Source: Planctomycetota bacterium (GTDB lineage Bacteria > Planctomycetota > Planctomycetia > Planctomycetales > Planctomycetaceae). Taken from it: 64,000 nt of DNA. The stretch is from assembly GCA_003388505.1 (NCBI GenBank), contig QQVO01000055.1:1-64000 (forward strand), read 5' to 3'. Position 1 is the stretch's first letter. Each line of letters opens with the position of its first letter. Positions 53,560-62,725 of the stretch are shown one piece after another. Made by a program: the position numbers and the translations under genes. A model generated the notes under the pieces. It did no database searches. It saw only the letters and a list, made by a program, of their open reading frames with translations, and was not told the DNA's origin.

Positions 53560-54498
53560 GTGAATACGATCCTGGTCGTGGGAATCGAGACCGTCGCGGG
53601 CGCCAATCTCGCCGCAAAGTTCGCCGAGAAACACGCCGTCGTGGGACTCTCAAACGGCCGATCGGTCGAAATCGACGGATGCGAAACGCATGTCTGCCAC
53701 GCGGCGGACGGCAGCGCGGCCGCGGACTGGCTGCATGAGTTGATGCCCGGTCGGGTTGTCTACTGCGGCCCCGAAGCGCGTTCCTGCTGGGATGCGGACG
53801 CGGCTGACTTGCTCAGCGAACAGTCGACGACGGCGGCCGGCAACTGGGCCGCCGCGGCGGAAGAGGCCGGCTGCCGCTTCACAATGATTTCCTCGGACGG
53901 CGTGTTTACCGGTCCCTGGATCTTTCATGACGAAGAGAGCCTTGCCGTCTGTCGCACGCCGGAGGCGGAACACATTCGAAACAGCGAGCGGCGCGTAGCT
54001 CAGGCGGCGGCCGATGCACTGATTGTCCGCACGAACGTCTTCGGATGGTCGCCGGAGGGCGATCGGGGCTGGATGGAGGGGCTGTTGTCGGGCATCGAAT
54101 CACGCCAGGGCCTGAACTGCGACTGCATCCGTCACGCCTCGCCGCTGCTTGCGACGGATCTGGCGGACATTCTGGATCGCGCTCACGAGGAAGGGATCGC
54201 CGGCCTGTATCACATTGCGGGCGCCGAGCGGATCAGCCCCCTGCAATTCGCTCAGCGGCTGGCAGACCAGTTCGACCTCCCGTGGCTGACGATTCGCAGT
54301 GAACAGAGCCTGACCGAACTCCCCGAAGGCTTCGGCGCCGGCGAGACCTCGCTGCAGACCAAAAAGGTCCGCAAGGCGCTCTGTGTGGCGATGCCGATGC
54401 TGACGGAGAGTCTCTCCCGGCTCCGCGCACAACAACTCAACGGATACCGCGATCGGATATCCTCCGATGCGACCCGCCCGGCGAGCAAGGTCGCCTGA
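53560..54498 (+). CDS. RmlD-like NAD-dependent reductase (SDR superfamily)
   Basis: 312 residues from GTG 53560 (GGAGG 6 nt upstream; an ATG at 53521 is in frame too). The opening NTILVVGIETVAGANLA replaces the usual GxxGxxG by GIETVAG, so the glycine motif is altered. SSDGVFTGPW corresponds to the STDYVFDG stretch of dTDP-4-dehydrorhamnose reductases, and LYHIAGAERISPLQFAQ to their C-terminal motif. YxxxK is not apparent (HIRNSERRVA at that place), so catalysis may differ. May take part in nucleotide-sugar or surface-polymer synthesis. A terminator follows. Confidence 0.7.
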   Translation: MNTILVVGIETVAGANLAAKFAEKHAVVGLSNGRSVEIDGCETHVCHAADGSAAADWLHELMPGRVVYCGPEARSCWDADAADLLSEQSTTAAGNWAAAAEEAGCRFTMISSDGVFTGPWIFHDEESLAVCRTPEAEHIRNSERRVAQAAADALIVRTNVFGWSPEGDRGWMEGLLSGIESRQGLNCDCIRHASPLLATDLADILDRAHEEGIAGLYHIAGAERISPLQFAQRLADQFDLPWLTIRSEQSLTELPEGFGAGETSLQTKKVRKALCVAMPMLTESLSRLRAQQLNGYRDRISSDATRPASKVA

Positions 54499-54572
54499 GT
54501 CAGAGTCTGCGGCGGTTGGACGCTCCACCCGCCGGGTGGTTCGGCCGACTTCGCCTGCCAGTTGCCACAATC

Positions 54573-54605
54573 GGGAACGGCCCCCTGAAGCCGGGGGCCG
54601 TTCCC
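54573..54605 (+). terminator. rho-independent terminator
   Basis: GGGAACGGCCCCC (54573-54585) pairs perfectly with GGGGGCCGTTCCC (54593-54605) over a 7-nt loop and is followed by GTTGTTTTT. It should end the RmlD-like transcript. Confidence 0.85.
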
Positions 54606-54636
54606 GTTGTTTTTCGACGGCGGCGTTCTTGCCGTT

Positions 54637-54677
54637 GTGCCCTGTCAGGGCTGTCTTTGGAGGTTGGTTGGACTGCA
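54637..54677. repeat. 40-bp dispersed repeat, copy 2
   Basis: Near copy of 33595-33634 (same GTGCCCTGTCAGGGCTGT start, small changes in the tail). Found right after a transcription terminator, that is, again between genes. Confidence 0.65.
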
Positions 54678-54935
54678 GATCCGCACGAAACCCTGCGGGA
54701 TTCGTGCTCCCGTGAGAACCCCTCAGCCCGGAAAACCTGAATGGACGGACCAGTCGTTTGCCGTCGATTCCATCCTCCGCGCGGCTGCGGCTCACAGAAA
54801 AGCGCTCGCAGAGACAACTGAGGATTGTAAGATAGCCATGCTGCGAATGATTGCGTTCGGGCGGGCGTAGATCATACAGTCAATGGGAAGTCTGCGCGGA
54901 TGGTTTCAAACAGCCGCTTTGGTGAAAGCCGGGTC
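54678..54935. other. intergenic, no feature seen
   Basis: The rest of the spacer from 54499, apart from the terminator and repeat listed separately, shows no supported gene. A promoter for the zinc-ribbon gene should lie here. Confidence 0.35.
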
Positions 54936-55814
54936 ATGAATTCCTGCACCACACACAGATCGCGACGAGTCGTTTTTGCGGCGGCAGCCGTGGTTCTCAC
55001 CGTTTGTTCCGTACCCGGTGCGGCGCAAGACGACGTCCGCATGGAGACGCGAAGCGTTCCACAGTTGACGACGATTATTCCGATTCAGGTGCGGATCAGG
55101 CAGAAGTCGGGGATCACAGCATCGGGAACGTTGATCAGCATCACGGAGGAGTACGTGAAGTTTCGCACTCCTCGCGGCAAAGAAGTCGAAGTCAGTCTCG
55201 ACAAGATCAGCAACATTCGCACCACGGATGGAGACTTGGACTACTCGCCTGCTCGGGAAGACTTTGCGGACCTGGTCGCCCGCGCGAATTCGATTCCGGG
55301 ACTCTCCCGCGGGACAACGACGATCGAAGTTCCCGTCGACCCGGCTGCGAAACCAGTCGTCCCGCCTGCGGATCCGGCAATGCCGCCGGGGGGGCGTCCC
55401 TCTGTTCCGCTCGCAGCCGATCCGGCGGTTCCCGACGATCCCGCCATGGTTGATCCGGCAACTCCGGGAGCAAAGCCGGGCAGCGTGATCTACACCTGTG
55501 GATCGTGCGGCAAAGTCCTGCCCGGCGCACTCAAGAACGGGGAACGGTGCCCGCATTGCGGCATCCTCATCTTCAACTCGTCGGGCCCGGCCGGCGCACC
55601 TCCGGCGGCCCGTCCGGGAGGGAACACGGCGCCGCCGGCGGCCGCTGCGAATCCAGGGGGCGCCCCGGCGGCCCAGCCAGGCGCGACTCCGACGTCCAAC
55701 ACCGTCGTGACGCAGTCGCCGGGCGCCGGTTTCGAAGACGCTCCGATGTGGATGAAAGTCGGGCTGTTTGTCGGGATGATCGCCGTCGCGTGGGTCATCT
55801 TCCAGCGACGCTAG
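54936..55814 (+). CDS. exported zinc-ribbon protein with C-terminal anchor
   Basis: 292 residues from ATG 54936 (alternative ATG 54900 adds 12 residues). Signal peptide RRVVFAAAAVVLTVCSVPGA. A small beta domain (~45-110) reads like the SHD1/Sm-like fold used in planctomycetes (SGTLISITEEYVKFRTPRGK then EVEVSLDKISNIR). Next come Pro/Ala/Gly-rich repeats and a zinc ribbon with CGSCGKVL and CPHCGILI. A final helix (MWMKVGLFVGMIAVAWVIF) anchors it. An exported zinc ribbon is uncommon. Its stop codon is part of the 17-bp palindrome. Confidence 0.7.
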   Translation: MNSCTTHRSRRVVFAAAAVVLTVCSVPGAAQDDVRMETRSVPQLTTIIPIQVRIRQKSGITASGTLISITEEYVKFRTPRGKEVEVSLDKISNIRTTDGDLDYSPAREDFADLVARANSIPGLSRGTTTIEVPVDPAAKPVVPPADPAMPPGGRPSVPLAADPAVPDDPAMVDPATPGAKPGSVIYTCGSCGKVLPGALKNGERCPHCGILIFNSSGPAGAPPAARPGGNTAPPAAAANPGGAPAAQPGATPTSNTVVTQSPGAGFEDAPMWMKVGLFVGMIAVAWVIFQRR

Positions 55815-55828
55815 AGCAAATTGCTCTA
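55812..55828. repeat. 17-bp palindrome at the stop codon, copy 2
   Basis: Identical to 41960-41976 and again starting with the stop TAG of the gene. Four bases later begins the sequence related to 42092-42165; at the other copy about 115 bp intervene. Confidence 0.85.
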
Positions 55829-56410
55829 CCATGTGTCCGCGTCGAGCGGTGTTTGGACTGTCGAGGACGAGAATCCGCGAGACAGATCGCCAACACTGAG
55901 CGGAGCGGGTCTCTTCCGGGAATCGGGCCGAAGCTCCACGGCCTACCGCGTTCGATCCGCTTTCGAGTCGCGGGGTCCGTTTCGCTCCGCAGGCATTCTC
56001 CTCTCTCGCCTCGCGGATGGCCGAGTTGCACACCGCGCGGCCGGCCCGATTTCGCGTGACCGCGCGCACCCCGTCTTGGTCGGGTGAGCGGACAGGACCG
56101 GCCGGTCCGCACGATCACCGCCTGCATCGGACCGCCTGCGACCCGCTTCCGGATACGCCGGGTGCGCGGGTTATACCGCTGTGGCAGGCGTCACATTCGG
56201 CATCCGAAGACGGCCTCTCGCCCGTCGCACACGAACTGCGGCAACTCCAGCCAATAAATGTCGGCCGTTTCCGCCGATAGCAGTCAATGGGCTGGAGGCC
56301 GCATCGCTCGCGTTCGCGCCTCCGGACGAAACATCTTGATGCGACAGATTTCGCGCGGACGGAGCGGCGTCGATCCTCTCTGCTCTCTCGCGCAGCAATG
56401 AGGACAACCC
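55829..56410. other. long intergenic region with repeat tail
   Basis: About 580 bp. Positions ~55833-55906 align with 42092-42165 at roughly 70% identity by eye. The remainder shows no gene on either strand. The thioredoxin-like gene starts at its right end, presumably with its promoter. Confidence 0.4.
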
Positions 56411-57283
56411 ATGCGCCACTCTTCTCTCTTCACGGTAAGGGCCCTGACCGCGCTGGCGATCATCGCAGGCAGCGCGAACGCCGCGGACCAGCGGAGCGGC
56501 TGGTACACCAGCTTCGAGACGGCCCAAGCCGAAGCGAAGCGGTTGAACCGCCCCATGCTGCTCCACTTCTATGCCGACTGGTGCGGGCCGTGCCGTCAGA
56601 TGGAGCAGAAGGTGCTGCACCGGGAGACGGTGCTGGCCGAACTGCGAACTTCGGTAATCGCCGTGAAGATCAACGTCGACCGCGCTCCCGCTCTCGCCGC
56701 CCGCTACAACGTCGATTCCCTCCCGATGGACGTCTACATCGAGCCGGACGGACGCTCGCTGATGGTGGCGACCGGATACCGCGATTCGGGCGAGTACATC
56801 AGCGGCGTGCGGCGTGCAGCAACCCGTTACAGCGACCTGGTCGCCGAACGGTCTCCTCCCAAAGCGTCGGACGCCAAGCCGGAGATTCCGGAAACGATGC
56901 TCGTCGGCGATGAGCAGTCTCCCATGATGCGGGGATACTGCCCGGTGACGCTGTGGAAGAACCGCAAGTGGGAAAAAGGGAGTTCGCAGTTCAGCTACGA
57001 GTATCGCGGGCAGACCTTCATGATGGCGTCGGCGGAAGCGCTTGAGGCGTTCGAGGAGAACCCGGGCCGTTACGCTCCGCAATACCTCGGATGCGATCCG
57101 GTCGTCGTCTATCAGTCCGACCGGGCCGTGCTGGGCAGCACAAAGTTCGGCGCATTCTATGACGACCAGTTGTACCTGTTCGTCACGGACGACAACCGGC
57201 AGTCGTTCAAGTCGGATCCCGACCGCTACATTCGCACCCGCGTCGTCTTGAACCTGGATGAAGTCGAACGCGTCGTCCGCTGA
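56411..57283 (+). CDS. exported thioredoxin with C-terminal YHS-like domain
   Basis: 290 residues. Signal peptide RALTALAIIAGSANAA. Thioredoxin domain ~30-140 with HFYADWCGPCRQME (WCGPC, 57-61) and a cis-Pro at SLPMDVYI. A linker then leads to a YHS-like domain (~172-225) starting GYCPVTLWKNRKWEKG, where a Cys near the start is the usual metal ligand, and SAEALEAFEENPGRYAPQ matches the family's helix. A copper- or iron-linked reducing role outside the cytoplasm is plausible. A terminator follows. Confidence 0.83.
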   Translation: MRHSSLFTVRALTALAIIAGSANAADQRSGWYTSFETAQAEAKRLNRPMLLHFYADWCGPCRQMEQKVLHRETVLAELRTSVIAVKINVDRAPALAARYNVDSLPMDVYIEPDGRSLMVATGYRDSGEYISGVRRAATRYSDLVAERSPPKASDAKPEIPETMLVGDEQSPMMRGYCPVTLWKNRKWEKGSSQFSYEYRGQTFMMASAEALEAFEENPGRYAPQYLGCDPVVVYQSDRAVLGSTKFGAFYDDQLYLFVTDDNRQSFKSDPDRYIRTRVVLNLDEVERVVR

Positions 57284-57312
57284 TCCGGCGCGATTCGACA
57301 GACAATACGAAC

Positions 57313-57342
57313 AACCCCGGTTTCTCCAGGGAAGCCGGGGTT
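57313..57342 (+). terminator. rho-independent terminator
   Basis: AACCCCGGTTTC pairs with GAAGCCGGGGTT (one G-U pair) over a 6-nt loop and continues into TTTTCG. Confidence 0.8.
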
Positions 57343-57433
57343 TTCGCATAGGGCTGTCGGTTGCCAACCGCGCCGGTATCTGGTCTGCTCCGTTTCACAC
57401 GATTGCCACGACCAGAAGAGACCAATTGAACGT

Positions 57434-57835
57434 ATGAATTCGAACGACGTAAGTCGTCAGGCGACCACGGCGCTGGCTCGCAACCTGCTGGACAGTCTCG
57501 ACGCGCTGATCGCCCACGCCCGAGACGAGGACAAACCGTTGGAAGTGGATCCGTTTCGCGGCGAGTTGTTCGAACTGTTCGTCACCGCGGAGGCCGCCGG
57601 ACTGGTCCAAGAGGAAGCCGACCCCGACCTGACGGCTGACGGGCTGTGCCGGTCCCTGGCCGAACGGTGGGGGCTCCGGGCCGCCGCGCAGGAGTCGGTG
57701 GAGTCGGAAGCGAAGTTCAGTTCCGAGCACGTGGACGAGATGCGGCTGCTCTGGTCGGTGATGCGGATGTGGATGGAATGGACCTACGCCTGGCAGCGAT
57801 GGCCGGAATTCCACCGCACCGAAAAGACATCGTGA
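57434..57835 (+). CDS. small hypothetical cytoplasmic protein
   Basis: 133 residues, acidic and helical (ALARNLLDSLDALIAHARDED; LFELFVTAEAAGLV; ADGLCRSLAERWGL; MRLLWSVMRMWMEWTYAWQR). No known domain. I have the impression that similar proteins occur in other planctomycetes, but I cannot name a family. It lies between two terminators' territory and a convergent glycosyltransferase gene. Confidence 0.55.
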   Translation: MNSNDVSRQATTALARNLLDSLDALIAHARDEDKPLEVDPFRGELFELFVTAEAAGLVQEEADPDLTADGLCRSLAERWGLRAAAQESVESEAKFSSEHVDEMRLLWSVMRMWMEWTYAWQRWPEFHRTEKTS

Positions 57836-57862
57836 CGGCCTGAATCGCGCACAGTCGATGCT

Positions 57863-58990
57863 TCAGGGATTGGCTACGTTCTGCCAGAACGCAGCCAACT
57901 CAGCCGCGCGGCTATCGATATTGAACTCCGCCATCACTCTCCGCCGCGCCGATTGCGCCAGGCTCGCCGCAAACGCCCGGTCTGCGGCGAGACGCCCGAT
58001 CGCCGCAGCAAGCAGTTCCGGATCGCCGGGGGCAATCAGGATTGCGTCCTCTCCGTCGCGAAGAATCTCTCGAGTGCCCCCCACGTCGGTGGCAACGATC
58101 GGTGTCTGGACTGCGGCGGCTTCCAGCAGAACGCGGCCCAGAGGTTCCTGATGGGCCGCATGAACCAGCAGGTCGACTTCGGTCAGAATGCGGTCGACGT
58201 CGTCGCGAGGGCCCGTGAGATGCAAACGGTCCGCCATGCCGGCCGCGGCGAACCGGTCCACGATGCCCTGTTCAAAATCGACGCTTTCCTGCTTGGCAGA
58301 GAATCGCTCCCCGACGAGAACGTAGTGGGCGGTCGGCAGGGACCGCGCGTTGACGGCCGCCGCGTGAGCCAGCACGTCCAGTCCCTTCCGGAGACAGATC
58401 TGCCCTATGGCGGCGATCAGAAAAGCATCGTCTGGAATGCCGAATTCGCGGCGGAATCGCCCGTCCCGTGGACGAGGGGCGAAGCGCTCGCAATCGACGC
58501 CGTTGTAGATCACGGTTGTTTTGTCGGCATCAACGCCTTGTCCAATGTGGTACCGGCGCGTCGCATTGGAGACGGCGACCAGGGCCGCATTGCGGTTGAG
58601 GTCGCGGGCCGCGGCGCGCGAAAGGGACAGAATGTCCCGCAGATGGGCCGTCGTCGGGCAGGAGAGCCGATCCGCCGCGGCACCGGTCAGCCGGCCCATG
58701 GAGAGACTGTTCGCGTGCAACAGGTTGGGGCGAGTTTCTTGTATGGCTCCGACGAGGACTTCAATGGCTGCATCGCGTGAGAGCTTCCTCCCCTGCTCAT
58801 CATGGAGTTGCAGCGGCGCATGTGAAATTCCCGCCCCTCGCAGACGGTCGGCCAGCGGTCCGGCCGGCGGCGCGAGAACCGTGACGTCGAACATGTCGGC
58901 CGGCAACCGTTCAATCACAGCCAGCAGCGAATTCTCACCACCTGAAAGTGTGGGATACTCGCAGAGGATGGTGAGACGAAGTCGCGTCAT
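57863..58990 (-). CDS. GT4-family glycosyltransferase
   Basis: 375 residues. N-terminal Rossmann domain (LTILCEYPTLSGGENSL), NGVDCERF, LVGERF, and the GT4 signature near the C-terminus: LLVHAAHQEPLGRVLLEAAAVQTPIVATD with the E(x7)E pair. Retaining enzyme using an NDP-sugar, acting at the cytoplasmic face. Its start overlaps the ATPase stop (ATGA, 58987-58990), so it is translated together with the LolD-like and FtsX-like subunits, an unusual partner set. Confidence 0.88.
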   Translation of the reverse strand: MTRLRLTILCEYPTLSGGENSLLAVIERLPADMFDVTVLAPPAGPLADRLRGAGISHAPLQLHDEQGRKLSRDAAIEVLVGAIQETRPNLLHANSLSMGRLTGAAADRLSCPTTAHLRDILSLSRAAARDLNRNAALVAVSNATRRYHIGQGVDADKTTVIYNGVDCERFAPRPRDGRFRREFGIPDDAFLIAAIGQICLRKGLDVLAHAAAVNARSLPTAHYVLVGERFSAKQESVDFEQGIVDRFAAAGMADRLHLTGPRDDVDRILTEVDLLVHAAHQEPLGRVLLEAAAVQTPIVATDVGGTREILRDGEDAILIAPGDPELLAAAIGRLAADRAFAASLAQSARRRVMAEFNIDSRAAELAAFWQNVANP

Positions 58991-59649
58991 TCCGCGATTC
59001 GTCCGTCGCGGATTTCCAGTACCAGATCGCCCTCCTGGATGTAGCTCCGGTCGTGCGTGACCGACACCACGGTGGAGTTTTGCTCCTGCTGCAGACGCCG
59101 CAGATAGCGGTAGACCTCCGCGCCGTTCTCGCTGTCGAGTTCGCCGGTCGGTTCGTCGGCCAGGACGATGCTCGGCTGCTTGAGCAAGGCGCGGGCGATC
59201 GCCACCCGTTGCTGTTCGCCTCCGGAAAGTTGAGCCGGACGATGATCGAGCCGGTGTTCGAGTCCGACCTGTTTGAGCAGTTCGATCGCATCGCCGCGGC
59301 GGCGCGCGGCCTCGCCGATCGGCATGTACGGAATCAAAACGTTATCGAGTGCCGAAAGATTGCTGAGCAGATTGAAGCTCTGAAAGACGAAGCCGATTTC
59401 CGTGCGACGGAATGCATCGCGGCCGGCCTGGTCGACCTCGTCGAGTCGCCGGCCGGCGACGTGGATCTCGCCGGAGGTCGGCTCGTCCAGAGCGCCGATG
59501 AGATACAGCAGCGTGCTCTTGCCGCTGCCCGACGGACCGACGATGAACGCGAACGCTCCCCGCGGGATTTCGCAGGAGATTCCCCGCAGCACCGGGATTT
59601 CGGTGTCGCCGCGACGGAACGACTTGGTCACGTTTTCGACGTTGATCAT
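58987..59649 (-). CDS. LolD/MacB-type ABC transporter ATPase
   Basis: 220 residues. [39 protein letters not shown] and VTHDRSYI are complete. [20 protein letters not shown] is the usual LolD/MacB/FtsE start. It pairs with the FtsX-like permease encoded upstream (20 bp away) and should power lipoprotein release, substrate extraction or mechanotransmission across the envelope. Confidence 0.92.
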   Translation of the reverse strand: MINVENVTKSFRRGDTEIPVLRGISCEIPRGAFAFIVGPSGSGKSTLLYLIGALDEPTSGEIHVAGRRLDEVDQAGRDAFRRTEIGFVFQSFNLLSNLSALDNVLIPYMPIGEAARRRGDAIELLKQVGLEHRLDHRPAQLSGGEQQRVAIARALLKQPSIVLADEPTGELDSENGAEVYRYLRRLQQEQNSTVVSVTHDRSYIQEGDLVLEIRDGRIAE

Positions 59650-59669
59650 GGTGTGTGCGTCGCGAGCGG

Positions 59670-61028
59670 TCAGCCCCGGCGGATTGCTTCCATCGGCGAG
59701 AGGCGGGCGGCGTGCCAGGCGGGGTAAGCGCCCCCCAGCGCGCCGATCAGAACACTGAACGCGATGCTCAGGAGCAGCAGTCCCGGGCCCGCGTGCAGGT
59801 GGATGCGTTCCGGGAAGGTCCAGTTGACCACGTGAGTCGCGATCCAGCCGAGAGCCGCGCCGATCAGACCTCCGACCACGCCGAGCAGTGCGCTTTCAAA
59901 CGTGACAAGACTCAGCACGTGCCCCCGCGACCAGCCGTTGGCGCGGAGAATGCCGAACTCGATGCGCCGTTCGGTCACGCTCATCAGCATCGTGTTGACG
60001 ATCGAAAGCACGGCGATGACGACGCCGATTCCCGTCATCAGCGTCAGAAACAGGTCGAGGTCGGTCATGAAGTTCTCGAACTCGTCGGCCCAGTCGTCGG
60101 CGGAGCGGACTTCGACCGGCGAGACAGAATCCGCCGCGGATTCGGACAATGCGTCCCGTTCGGAATTCTCGCCTCCCTCCGGACTGTCCTCCTCCGGGCT
60201 CCGCTCCGCCGCCGGTCGATCCAACTCGCCGGCCTTCGCCAGCGTGTCGAGATTGCGAAACAAATCGGTCAGCGACATTTCCGGACCGATGAGACGGGAG
60301 GCAGCTGAACTCGGATCCCACTCAGCCAACCTGCGGTCGGCGAAGTGTTGTTCGATGCGGCGCGAGACCGTTTCGTCGTCGATTTCGCCCGTGGTTTCCA
60401 GATAGTAGACCGAGACCGAGTCGGGATCGTAACGGCTGACCGAACGAACGGTCCCGATGTCCATGAGGATGCTGACGTCGATCAGCATCGAACCGGAGTA
60501 GTACGTTCCCACGATCGTGACGTCATAGCCGTTGACCCGGAGCACGTCTCCCACCGACCGGCCAAACTCTTCCGCTATCTGGCGGCTGACGACGCAGTTC
60601 GTGGTGCCGGCGTCTTCGGGGCGGAGGAAGCGGCCCTCCTCCATGCATTCCGCATAGACGCCGTTCTTCAGCCGCAAGCGATTCTCGATATCGACCCCGA
60701 GCACGAACCGCGGCGGACTGATGATCGTCTTTCCCTCGATGACATTGGCCCGGACCAGAACCTCGGCGTTGACGACGGAAACGCCTTCGATATCCTCGAT
60801 CTCCTGCTGCCAGTCGGCCGGCAGCGTCGAAAACAGCGGGACCGGCGCGCCCCGTTGCTGGACGAGCAGGCCGGGGATCAATTCAAACGTCGAGGCCACC
60901 AGATGGTCGATGCCTCCGGCGATCGAAAAAAGACCGACCATTCCGCCGATGGCGACGGCCAGGCCGAGCGTCGAGAGCGAGGAGCGGCCCGGACGGCTGA
61001 GCAGATTACCGATCGCAAACCTGAGCAT
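59670..61028 (-). CDS. FtsX/MacB-type ABC permease
   Basis: 452 residues. First helix LSTLGLAVAIGGMVGLFSIAG (~18-38), then a large periplasmic MacB-like domain to ~310, and three helices near the end (~318-345 LFLTLMTGIGVVIAVLSIVNTM; ~370-395; ~415-440) ending in AARLSPMEAIRRG, the typical FtsX C-terminus. The periplasmic part contains an extra acidic low-complexity insertion at ~265-300 (SPEEDSPEGGENSE). First gene of a leftward operon permease, ATPase, glycosyltransferase. Confidence 0.87.
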   Translation of the reverse strand: MLRFAIGNLLSRPGRSSLSTLGLAVAIGGMVGLFSIAGGIDHLVASTFELIPGLLVQQRGAPVPLFSTLPADWQQEIEDIEGVSVVNAEVLVRANVIEGKTIISPPRFVLGVDIENRLRLKNGVYAECMEEGRFLRPEDAGTTNCVVSRQIAEEFGRSVGDVLRVNGYDVTIVGTYYSGSMLIDVSILMDIGTVRSVSRYDPDSVSVYYLETTGEIDDETVSRRIEQHFADRRLAEWDPSSAASRLIGPEMSLTDLFRNLDTLAKAGELDRPAAERSPEEDSPEGGENSERDALSESAADSVSPVEVRSADDWADEFENFMTDLDLFLTLMTGIGVVIAVLSIVNTMLMSVTERRIEFGILRANGWSRGHVLSLVTFESALLGVVGGLIGAALGWIATHVVNWTFPERIHLHAGPGLLLLSIAFSVLIGALGGAYPAWHAARLSPMEAIRRG

Positions 61029-61256
61029 GAGCGGGAGCGAACCTGAGTCGTGCCGATTGGCGGCCGTTCGCAGCCGCGCCGGGAGTCAAGTTGTAGCGAC
61101 TGGCTCGCTCGCAGCCAATCGGTGATTCCCTGTGTATCTTCCAAAGGTCTGAGAATCACCATTCCCTCCCGTCCCACGTTGAATATCCTGCAGGACGGAG
61201 CGACTGGAGATACGAATCGAGCAATCCGCGCCTTGGGCGTCGAGGTGGGCTTTGGC

Positions 61257-62423
61257 ATGGCGATTCAATTCAACTGCCCTTACTGCACGGCGTCGATCCG
61301 CGTGGGAGACGAAGCGGCGGGGAAGGTCGGCAAGTGTCCGAAGTGTGAAACGAAGCTTCGCGTCCCGAAACCGGATGTCGACGCCGCAACGGAGGGCACC
61401 GGCGCCGCGCCGGACGAACCGGAGAGTTCTCCCGCCACCGGTGCATCGGAAGCCTTCGATTTCGATCCCGCTCCACCGTCCATTGAACCGCTCGAACCGG
61501 CTGAGACCGGCGCAGCGACCGGACCCGTCATCGACACCACGGGGGAACCTCCGCCGTCCTACGCGTCGCTTGTGAAGAAAAAGAGGCAGGGTGGTGGATG
61601 GTGGATCGGCCCGGTCCTGTTCGGGGGGTTGCTGCTCGCCGCCGCCGCCGGTTACTGGTGGTTCACTCGTGCAACGATGACGGGCGAGTTGACGGGAGTG
61701 CCGATTCCGGTCGACAAGGCGGTGACTGCTTATGTCGGTCCGGCAGCCGTCGACATGCCGCGCCGCGAATTCATGCAGGCGGTGGAAGGCCTGACGGTCG
61801 ATCCCGTGCTGATTGACAGCACGGCACTCCACATTGAGATCCGCGGCAGCCGTTTCGGCCTGCGGGTCGCAGCGCAGGCGGGACCGGAGACGGAACTCGT
61901 GGGGGTCGGTCTCGGCCGCCATCCCGTCGTTTCGGCTTTCGTGGCGGAACATGCCGCCGCATTGAACGACCCACTGGCTCAGGAACTGCGCACAGAAGCC
62001 ACCGGCTTCATCGAGAGTTGGCGGGAAGCGCGAGCGGCGGGAATGGAACTGGGCAATCTGGCGGCTTATCGCGACGTCGTCGGTCTGAACGCTCTGCTCG
62101 GCGGCCTGGGCTACCATACCGAAGCAATCTACGACGGAACCATCTACCCGTGCGTTCACGAGGACGCGGACGGAGCGCTGTATTACGCCGTGCCGCGCGG
62201 TACGGAGGCATTCGTTGTCCGGGCGCGAACGTTCGAAGGACGGACACCGGTGATCTCGGAACCGTTCGAGTTCACGATCCATGTCGACCGCGAGGAGACG
62301 CCGACGCAACCTGCCGACTCGCCGGACGACGCCGAGGCCGAAGACCGCTCCGAAACGCAAGAGGCCGCAGCAGCACCGGCTGATGACGACGCATCGACCG
62401 CTCCCTCACCGGCAGAGAAGTGA
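61257..62423 (+). CDS. zinc-ribbon membrane protein
   Basis: 388 residues from ATG 61257; the frame is open further upstream but the ribbon starts right here. MAIQFNCPYCTASIRVGDEA then GKCPKCETKLRVP is an MJ0042/zinc-ribbon of the planctomycete type (CPYC...CPKC). A Pro/Glu-rich stretch leads to one helix (~118-137, GPVLFGGLLLAAAAGYWWF) and a ~200-residue extracytoplasmic domain (VDMPRREFMQAVEGLTVDP) of no known family. The acidic tail ends it. Transcribed divergently from the ABC permease. Confidence 0.72.
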   Translation: MAIQFNCPYCTASIRVGDEAAGKVGKCPKCETKLRVPKPDVDAATEGTGAAPDEPESSPATGASEAFDFDPAPPSIEPLEPAETGAATGPVIDTTGEPPPSYASLVKKKRQGGGWWIGPVLFGGLLLAAAAGYWWFTRATMTGELTGVPIPVDKAVTAYVGPAAVDMPRREFMQAVEGLTVDPVLIDSTALHIEIRGSRFGLRVAAQAGPETELVGVGLGRHPVVSAFVAEHAAALNDPLAQELRTEATGFIESWREARAAGMELGNLAAYRDVVGLNALLGGLGYHTEAIYDGTIYPCVHEDADGALYYAVPRGTEAFVVRARTFEGRTPVISEPFEFTIHVDREETPTQPADSPDDAEAEDRSETQEAAAAPADDDASTAPSPAEK

Positions 62424-62725
62424 CGCCCGCTAACGGCTGTCAGTGACACGCAACTCGGCCGTGGCGCGGCCCCGAGAAACCGGGCCCAGGGGATTCTCGA
62501 ACAGAACACAGATTTTCGCGGACTTGGCGGATCAGCACCGATCTTGCGGGCTTTTCCTTCAAAAAGCGGCAGCGCCGAGACCGCATCGATTCAGGCGCGC
62601 ATGGCGCCGACGCGCAAGAAAACAATCAGCGACAATCGGTCTCATCCGTGGTCATCCGCGTTCCATTCGAATCTCTCGAAGAGTCACACAATCGGGGATC
62701 GAGTGATGTGTGTCAACGACGGCAT
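62424..62725. other. intergenic, no feature seen
   Basis: About 300 bp between convergent genes with no supported gene and no clear stem-loop with T-run. Confidence 0.35.
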
